From: Monodelphis domestica
Lineage: Eukaryota; Chordata; Mammalia; Didelphimorphia; Didelphidae
Assembly (NCBI RefSeq): GCF_027887165.1
Contig: NC_077228.1
Span: 178,850,499 to 178,914,498, forward strand
Length of the DNA: 64,000 nt
Direction of reading: 5' to 3'
In this document: one piece after another, positions 57,363 through 64,000 of the stretch
Numbering within the stretch: the stretch's first letter is position 1
How the letters are laid out: every line of letters begins with the position of its first letter
Notes under the pieces: model-generated
What the model was told of the DNA's origin: nothing
The model's database searches: none
Seen by the model: the letters and a program-made list of their open reading frames with translations, nothing else
Position numbers and translations under genes: made by a program

Positions 57363-57607
57363 GAAAATGAAATAAGTAGCAGGAATTTGGAGATGAGGGA
57401 TTGGAGGTCAGGAAAGAGAGGTATGCTAGTTATCCATATTTGAGCATCATCTACATAGAGATGATAATTTCACCCATGGAATATAATAAGGTTATCAAGA
57501 GACAGAATGTAGAGTAAAAGTTACTAACCCTTTTTTGGGTCGTAGACCCCTATGGCAATCTAGTGAAGCCTATGGATTCTCCAGAACAATGTTTGTAAAT
57601 ACATAGA

Positions 57608-58585
57608 AAGGGGGCAGCAAGGTGACTCAGTGGATAGAGAGCAGAGTCTGGAGACAAGAGGTCCTGGGTACAAATCTAGCCTCAGATACTTCCTAGCTGT
57701 GTGATCTTGGGCAAGTCACTTGTGGGTTTTTTTTTTAATTTGGAAAATTTTATTTAATTAATTAATTTAGATATTTTTCCATGGTTACAAGATTCATATT
57801 CTTTCCCTCCCCTCCCTCCACCCCCCTCCCATAGCTGATGCACAATTCCACTGGGTTTTACATGTGTCATTGATAAAGAACTATTTCCATATTATTGATA
57901 TTTGCACTAGGGTGATTATTTAGAATCTATATCCCAAATTATATCTCCATTAACCCATGTGATCAAGCAGTTGCTTTTCTTCTGTGTTTCTGCTCCCACA
58001 GTTCTTCCTCTGAATGTGGATAGCATTCTTTCTCAGAAGTCCCTCAGAATTGTCCTGGATCATTACATTGCTGCTAGTAGAGAAGTCCATTTGATTTGTG
58101 CCACAGTGTATCAGTCTCTGTAAAAAATGTTCTCCCGGTTCTGCTCTTTTCACTCTGTATCAATTCCTGGAGATCATTCCAGCTCACATGGAGTTCCTCC
58201 AGTTTGTTATTCCTTTCAGCACAATAGTATTCTGTCACCAACATATACCACAATTTGTTCAGCCATTCCCCAATTGAAGGGCATCCTCTCGTTTTCCAAT
58301 TTTTTGCCACCACAAAGAGCACAACTATGAATATTCTTGCACAGGTCTTTTTCCTTATTATCTCTTTGGGGTACCAACCCAGCAGTGCTATGGCTGGATC
58401 AAAGGGTAGGCAGTCTTCTAAAGCCCTTTGGGCATAATTCCAAATTGTCATCCAGAATGGTTGGATAAATTCACAACTCCACCAGCAATGCATTAATTAA
58501 TTCCAATTGTCCAGCCCTTACTGCTCTTCTGCCTTAGAACCCATGCACAGTATTGCTTCTAAGACAGAAGGTAAGGGTTTAAAAA
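57608..58585 (+). mobile_element. tRNA-derived SINE split by an L1
   Basis: 57,608-57,725 ('GGGGGCAGCAAGGTGACTCAG' to 'GGGCAAGTCACTT') and 58,495-58,585 ('CCAATTGTCCAGCCCTTACT' to 'GGTAAGGGTTT' plus poly(A)) are the two halves. Confidence 0.92.
57726..58494 (-). mobile_element. 5'-truncated L1, antisense
   Basis: Inverted L1 3' end inside the SINE: 'CCATGGTTACAAGATTCATA', 'CTCCCACAGTTCTTCCTCTG', 'GTCCCTCAGAATTGTCCTGG', ending in 'TCACAACTCCACCAGCAATG'. A clean TSD is not visible, which is unusual for L1 in this window. Confidence 0.92.
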
Positions 58586-58589
58586 AATA

Positions 58590-59345
58590 CATAGAATGAA
58601 ATACATGGGATTACAAAGGAAACCAAATAGAGTGAAATAGTCATCAAAATATGAAAATAGTCACAAATTCATGAATACCAGGTTAAAACACCTGAGGCAG
58701 GACAGAAGAACATCTCAGAGAAAGTCTTGGAGGTACATTCATGCTTAAGGTCATACAAAGAAGATTGAGAAGTAGTCCAAAATGTTGGAGGGGAAATAGA
58801 GAAAGTCAGTGTCATGAAAAGGTAGGGAGGAGAGAGTATCCCAGAGAAGTTAGGGGTCTCTAGAACCAAATGCTGCATAGAGGTAAAAGAGTACCAGGAC
58901 TAGAAAAAAACAAAAAACAATTGGATTTAGCAACCCTGAAGAGAAAAGTTTCAGTGATGTGGTAGGGACTGCAAGCCGGATTGCAAGTGATCTGAGAAGT
59001 GAGTTGGAGGTGAGAAAGTGAAGGCAACAAATTCCAAGACCTTTTTCTAAGATGCATCTTTATAAATAATATTATGTATGTTTATAATGTTAAAATAATG
59101 CTTAATGCTTACCTTCTTAACATAAGGTTACCCTACAAAAGATTACATAACAAAGAATATTTCCCATTGTGTGTTCATAAAATTGCTTTTGTAGCTGATA
59201 CTTAAAAGGTTTTTGACCTATTTTAAAAATTCTGCTCAAAGCCTTCAGACAAAAATGTGCCATATCCCTGCTTTTCATCTCTTTGCAGGGAAGGAGCCAA
59301 AGCAGAAAATTCAGTAAAATATATACAAATGAAGGCATCAGTGAT
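58590..59345. other. No recognised feature
   Basis: AT-rich DNA with no repeat or coding signature that I can name. Confidence 0.4.
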
Positions 59346-59349
59346 TACA

Positions 59350-59572
59350 AGCGGAGGGCCTGGAGTTAGAAAACCTGGGTTCAAATCTGGCCTCAGATAC
59401 TTTCTAGCTATGTGACCCTGGGCAAGTCACTTAACCTCTGATTGTCTGACAAAGATCCATTGGAGAAGGAAATGGCAAACTCTTCCAGTATCCTTGACAA
59501 GAAAACCCTATGGATAGCTATGGTTTATGGGGTCACAAAGAGTCAGATATGACTGAACAACAGCAACAACAA
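59350..59572 (+). mobile_element. RTE-tailed SINE
   Basis: 'GGAGGGCCTGGAGTTAGAAA', 'GAGAAGGAAATGGCAAACTC', 'GGGGTCACAAAGAGTCAGAT', ending in (CAA)n repeats. Confidence 0.88.
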
Positions 59573-59574
59573 CC

Positions 59575-60672
59575 ATACAAATGGGGTAGGGGAATTATCT
59601 CAAACTGTTCCTCCCATCCCACAAAAGGTAAAACTAAAACATTTGACTCAAACAGCAGAGCTGAAGCTGAAGCAGTCTCCTCATATCACACCCCTTTTCC
59701 AATAGAGGAATGGTCAGAGAAGAAGAGTCAAGGGGTCCCCAACCTCCCTAGCTCTTAGGGTCTTAGGTTCATTTCCCCCCCATCATTTAAGTTCCCAGGA
59801 GAAGAGCAACATGGTTAGTAGGGGGAAATGGGCTAAGTTCAGAATAAGTTCGAGAGACATCTAGGTGGGAATCCATTAGACTTCTAGAGACTCTGAACCT
59901 TACCTCCTTCAATACCCTGAGGGAGTTCATTCATTTGGTTGGGACCAGAGTTTCCCTATATTAGAGTAAGTCAGTCTGTATGTAAAGCACCTAGAAAGAG
60001 CCATTCCTGGACTATCCCATTGAGCCCAGAACACCAGGTCTTAGGCATGCTACTCTCATACTTTTCACCTTTTTCCTGGGAAACCACAATCAAATCGATA
60101 TAACTATTGCTACCAGAAAATGTGAGACAGTCAACAGCTCTGTGGCTTTACTTCCAATCCCTAAAAATTTGTTGATTGAAGATGGAAAGTTGGGTCTTGA
60201 AAAAAAGATGCAGCCCAATTGACCATATTCTGATAGGCACGGAATACAGTTTGATTCCAAACAGGACAATTTGTGGGTTGTTACCAATCCAGATAGACAA
60301 TTCAGAATCTAATACAGAGGCATAGCTCAGGCAGGACTCACAGAGGGGTGGAAACCTATATTATTACATGTCCTATTCCCAGTTATTATGGTTTCATTCA
60401 TGGAGAAGCCTAACCTATAATTAAGGAAGTTAGGTTCCTTATTCTCACATTTCTTGGTTCCATAATCCCCCAGTCTAGCATTTTGGGTCCAATTTTTGCT
60501 TGTAGATCTTGTTTAGGGTTTCCACCCAAATGGAAGAGTAACAAAGAGCACGTGGGGCAGAATATTAATCAGGTATAGGTCAGGTGATCAATTCCTATAT
60601 AGAAAATCATGATAACCATAAAAAGAATCTAAATATTAATCAATAGAAAAATTTAAACATGACTTAGTAACT
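59575..60672 (+). mobile_element. Probable ERV remnant, unassigned part
   Basis: A forward frame across about 60,045-60,220 reads a hydrophobic stretch (LILFTFFL) followed by QIDITIAT and 'RKCETVNSS', compatible with an envelope leader and start of a surface protein; no intact gene. Its place upstream of an integrase fragment means at least two ERV pieces are joined here or that the order is rearranged. Confidence 0.35.
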
Positions 60673-60709
60673 TTTTTGCAGCAATACAAGTTAATATATA
60701 TATTCTTGC

Positions 60710-61264
60710 TTGGGAATAACTCCCAAATTCCATGTTCCATATCATCCCCAGAGCTCAGGCCAAGTTGAGAGGATGAACAAAGAACTTAAAACTATGATTG
60801 GAAAATTATGCACTGAGACACATTTAAAATGGCCTGAAATCCTCCCTCTGGCCCTATTTTATCTTAGAAGCAGGCCTAGAGGAGACCTACATATCTCACC
60901 GTTTGAGATGTTTTTTGGACATCCATCTATACAGGCTAAACCTTTTCCCCCTGCATATATATCACTATTAGGGGGAGATACTACTATTACTTCCTATATA
61001 CAGGAGTTACAGCATAAACTACATGAACTTCATGAATCCGGAGCTGCAGTACAAGCGGGACCACTAGACTTTTCTCTTCATGACCTGAACCCAGGAGACA
61101 AAGTGTATATTAAGAATTTCAAGTGTACTGGAGCAACTCAGCCTTTGTGGGTAGGACCATTTCAAATATTGTTAACTACTCCAACATCTATAAAGATTGA
61201 AAAAAAGGACTCTTGGATTCATTGCTCACATGTGAAGAAAGCATCTTCTGTTGAGACTGATTGA
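60710..61264 (+). pseudogene. Class I ERV integrase, C-terminal half
   Basis: A 184-codon open frame. It starts at the end of the catalytic core: 'PYHPQSSGQVERMNKELK' contains the third acidic residue (Glu) of the DDE triad, while the two upstream Asp residues are absent. 'SPFEMFFGHP' follows, then the GPY/F-type C-terminal module with 'PLWVGPFQILLTTPTSIKI' and a basic end. This arrangement is typical of gammaretrovirus-like (class I) integrases. Without the first half it cannot act. The frame stayed open, which suggests moderate age. Confidence 0.85.
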
Positions 61265-62577
61265 CTGTATCTTATCACATGAATTGTAGATTATAATCCA
61301 TTGACAAGTGGATACTTTTTTTTCCAAAAAACATATTGAATTACCGATTTTTTCCTTATTTTTATTATTGCTTTTCTTTTGTTTTGATTAGAATATTTGA
61401 CTTTTTTCTCATTTCTTGTACTAAAGGTACACATAATTAATATTATTTTTCTGCAGTAATAGAAATTTAATACATATATATTCTTGCTATAATGTCAATG
61501 CATACCCAAAAGCTTTAAACTATGGGAACCTGCCATTTATTGATAAAATATTATAGGACTATGATTAATGTTTGTATCTGATTCCAGAAAATGGGATAAA
61601 AACAAGGAGCACAGACTTAAACCTGAATAGTGCCAAAAAGAGCACGCAGGAAATAATAATGTGAGACTCGAGGTTGCGATGCTTGACATATGTTAAGTCG
61701 TAGGACTTCTTTGTATCTACACTCTTTGTGAAGTACTCATACAAGTACAAAATTTGACTATCATGCTGGCTCCCTATATCCCTGAGAATGTCAAAAATCA
61801 AATTTGAATGACGCTTCCCTATCAAAATAGAATTCTAATTCTTTTCCTTCTTATATTATGGCAACTTCCTGTAGTCTTGGCTACAAATGGCTAAATGAAA
61901 TATTACTGCATTCTGTCCTATAGACTTGTGGGGTAGAAATTACTTTAATTTGGACCTATACAAGGGCCTATTTTTGAATTTTTTTTTCCTTATGTTTTTG
62001 GTTGTGTTTTTCACTTCTTTTGATAATCGACTCATACACCCCCATAACTCAACATTGCATCCTGAGCTGAACTGGATGTTTTTTAACACCTACTTCAGGG
62101 GGGATTGTATTTTAATTTAAAATCTAAGAATTTTGAGTTTTTGTTTGAGATTGTATTTTATAAAAATCTAAGATTTTGATTTTGTTCGAGAAAAGATCTT
62201 CAAGAAAGAAGCTTGAAACTCCTAAATCCAGAGAATGAATTGTTGCAGAAAGATGCCAGAAAACCTACATTTCATCAAGAAGATCAAGAATGAACTTTGG
62301 ATATGGTTGATTGAACTGAAGTTTGATTGAATGTTTATTGTAAATGTACACATTTATGCCAAAAGGGACTGCCTCTAATTTGGCTTTCTGTCAATGCGCC
62401 TAGCAAAACATTGGTTTTTCTTACTTTCTTTTCTATTTCCTCCCTCACTACTCTAATTTCCTCTTAGAAAATTGAATATTGTATATATCTATAGTTAGAA
62501 GTGCATTTAGAACTACAAGATGATTATGTTAAATAATCAATGGGGAGACTAGTCTCCTAATGATCATCAGGGGGGAT
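61265..62577 (+). mobile_element. ERV 3' internal region, non-coding, with two polypurine tracts
   Basis: Follows the integrase stop directly; no readable env. A first polypurine tract AGGGGGGATTGT lies at about 62,097-62,108 and a second identical one at about 62,568-62,580 immediately before the LTR. 61,975-62,577 aligns with the internal region of the short LTR element at 30.9-31.37 kb ('TTATGCCAAAAGGGACTGCC', 'GAGACTAGTCTCC'). Confidence 0.7.
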
Positions 62578-63498
62578 TGTGAATCTTGAAATTTCTAAGA
62601 CTTGTGAATGTTAAAAATTCCCAGACCCTACTTCATAAGGTTGGGTTAAGACCATTCCCCATTGGGACCATTCCCCATTTGGGCAGTGAAGCTACTTAGA
62701 TCAGGAATGTGAGAACTCTACTTCACCATACTTAAGCATGCCTTAGGGGAAGATAAAGTTGTAAACTCTTTGCTGAACAATGAAAAGTACTTAAACCCAT
62801 ACTTATAGTAAGACAAAAAGTTCTTAAGCTATGCCTATTTTTGGATATAATACAAAGGGATGCCTATAAAGGTCAGGCAACTTGTGAACTTACAATGAGC
62901 AAAGAGGTGAAAACTTACTCAGAGATTCTATTCTACTCAGGTGTGAATTACTCAAAAGATTAGTCTACTCAGGTGTGAACTAAGAATGGTCTGTCCTTTG
63001 AAAAACGTCTATTGTGATTGGTAGATGTGAGAACTTAGGGGAGGAGACATAGGAGAAAATTCCCTTTAAATAGGAGCTCAGATTCATTCTGAGACATTCA
63101 GATTCAGATTCAGGATTGAGCTGGTAGAGTCAGCTAAAATGAAGCTGGCCTGGTGTTACTAGAATCCTTGCTTAGACAGATCTTGTGGTGAGTGATTTAG
63201 AACTGACTGATCTTTCTCTTAAGGCTGAGGCCTGGGTTGGCCAGGGCTGCCGTGGGCTGGCCTATCCTTTTCTCATTATTCCCCCTTTCTCTCTTTCTTA
63301 ATTCTTCATTGTATTAATTAAAATCTCTATAAAACCCAGCTTATATATATATATTTCATATATATATATATATATAACCCTTATATATTTGATTAAAAAC
63401 AAGACACTGTAGTGAAAACATATTTTCTGCGGTCACAATTTACTCATCCACTATTTTAATCACTACAGTTTATGGCCTCAACTATTTTAATTATCACA
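62578..63498 (+). mobile_element. ERV LTR (LTR-D)
   Basis: 921 bp, TGTGAATC...TTATCACA, preceded by a polypurine tract, so it is the 3' LTR of the integrase-bearing element. Its first part aligns with antisense LTR-A. It includes 'TTTAAATAGGAGCTC' (TATA-like, about 63,064) and an AT dinucleotide tract (63,342-63,378) towards the end. Confidence 0.78.
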
Positions 63499-64000
63499 CT
63501 TGCAACTACTTTTGATTAGATGATATAGATTCTGAGATTGCTAAATTAGCCATTTTTATATTTTGTCTCTCTCTCTTAGACTGTTTGAACACTGTTAGAA
63601 AAGGCCTTCCAATAAAGAGGTTAAATTGGGCTAGAATTTTATGGTAGTCACTCCCTCTGAAGTCAATATTTCTCCTGCTATTGACCATTGCTTTTCCAGT
63701 ACACATCACTGCTATTTCCTTGTTCACAAATGTTACTGCTACCACTGTGCAAGTGGGTGACATTACTATAGCTACAGGATTTCACAAAGCCTCCAAGCAA
63801 AGGAAATGAAACACAAAAGAGGCGTAGGTTTAACTAGTTGAGACATATAGGCATGGCCTTTTGGAGGAAGGTGGGAGATAGAGCCACTATCCTTTGTTCA
63901 TTGAAGTCTCCAGGCTAAGTTCACAATAGTCCTCAAACTTTGAAATGAAAAGGAAACAAGAGAGACCTTTAAGGGCATGTTACTCCTTTTGTAAATACAT
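63499..64000 (+). mobile_element. Possible env-leader-like ERV remnant
   Basis: A forward frame reads a hydrophobic leader-like stretch, a sequon NVT, then VGDITIATG before a stop near 63,810. The DITIAT string is shared with 0.06 and 60.10 kb. It follows the LTR without a primer-binding site, so it is not the start of another provirus in the usual layout. Confidence 0.3.

Noticed and set aside
60710..61264. Integrase frame as a domesticated host gene
   Set aside because: Only the last catalytic residue and C-terminal module remain, and typical ERV 3' DNA and an LTR follow; no sign of host use.

Overview
This window looks like a stretch of marsupial nuclear genome. The evidence is the density and kind of its repeats: tRNA-derived SINEs that open with GGGGCAGCTGGGTGGCTCAGTGGAT-type boxes and close near 'GGAAGGTAAGGGTT' plus poly(A); RTE-tailed SINEs ending near 'AAGAGTCGGACACGACTGAA'; marsupial-type L1 elements; and MIR, L2 and CR1/L3 fossils. 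I cannot fix the species (Monodelphis-like by repeat style). I see no functional protein-coding gene, no RNA gene and no CRISPR array. The window is an intergenic or intronic repeat field holding decayed retrocopies of host genes.

Layout. 1-0.5 kb: env-like retroviral remnant and a SINE. 3.9-6.3 kb: an ancient CR1/L3 LINE cut by younger SINEs and a MIR. 7.6-9.6 kb: two antisense LTRs; the first ends in a 36-bp hairpin whose loop carries an exact 18-nt tRNA-Arg primer-binding site. 9.8-12.7 kb: mostly non-repetitive AT-rich DNA, possibly 3'UTR-like on the minus strand. 12.9-25.4 kb: an old L1 opened by SINEs, two antisense LTRs and a 6.7-kb full-length but dead L1 (18,523-25,235). 25.4-28.2 kb: a second old L1 with a solo LTR and an antisense L1 inside it.

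28.2-29.6 kb: a KRAS retropseudogene on the minus strand including 5' and 3' UTR. 29.7-31.6 kb: an antisense L1 with a long CT microsatellite, then a very short LTR-internal-LTR element. 31.7-33.1 kb: a spermidine synthase (SRM) retropseudogene opened by a 592-bp hAT-like element with an 8-bp target duplication. 34 kb: a (GGAA)n array. 36-42 kb: SINE-rich DNA with an 83-bp inverted repeat (37.8/38.8 kb) and a Y-box (YBX3-like) retropseudogene. 43.7-44.9 kb: a repeat-free block that is the best regulatory candidate. 46-59 kb: L1s in both orientations, SINEs, ancient LINE fragments and a textbook 355-bp solo LTR. 59.6-64 kb: class I ERV remains (integrase C-terminal half, long 3' region, 921-bp LTR).

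The value of the window is in its insertion archaeology. Many elements have visible target-site duplications, so relative ages can be ordered. The 3' internal module of the ERV at 62 kb recurs in the short element at 31 kb next to a different LTR, which points to LTR swapping or modular ERV evolution. All calls rest on reading the sequence and on remembered family features; no database search was run.
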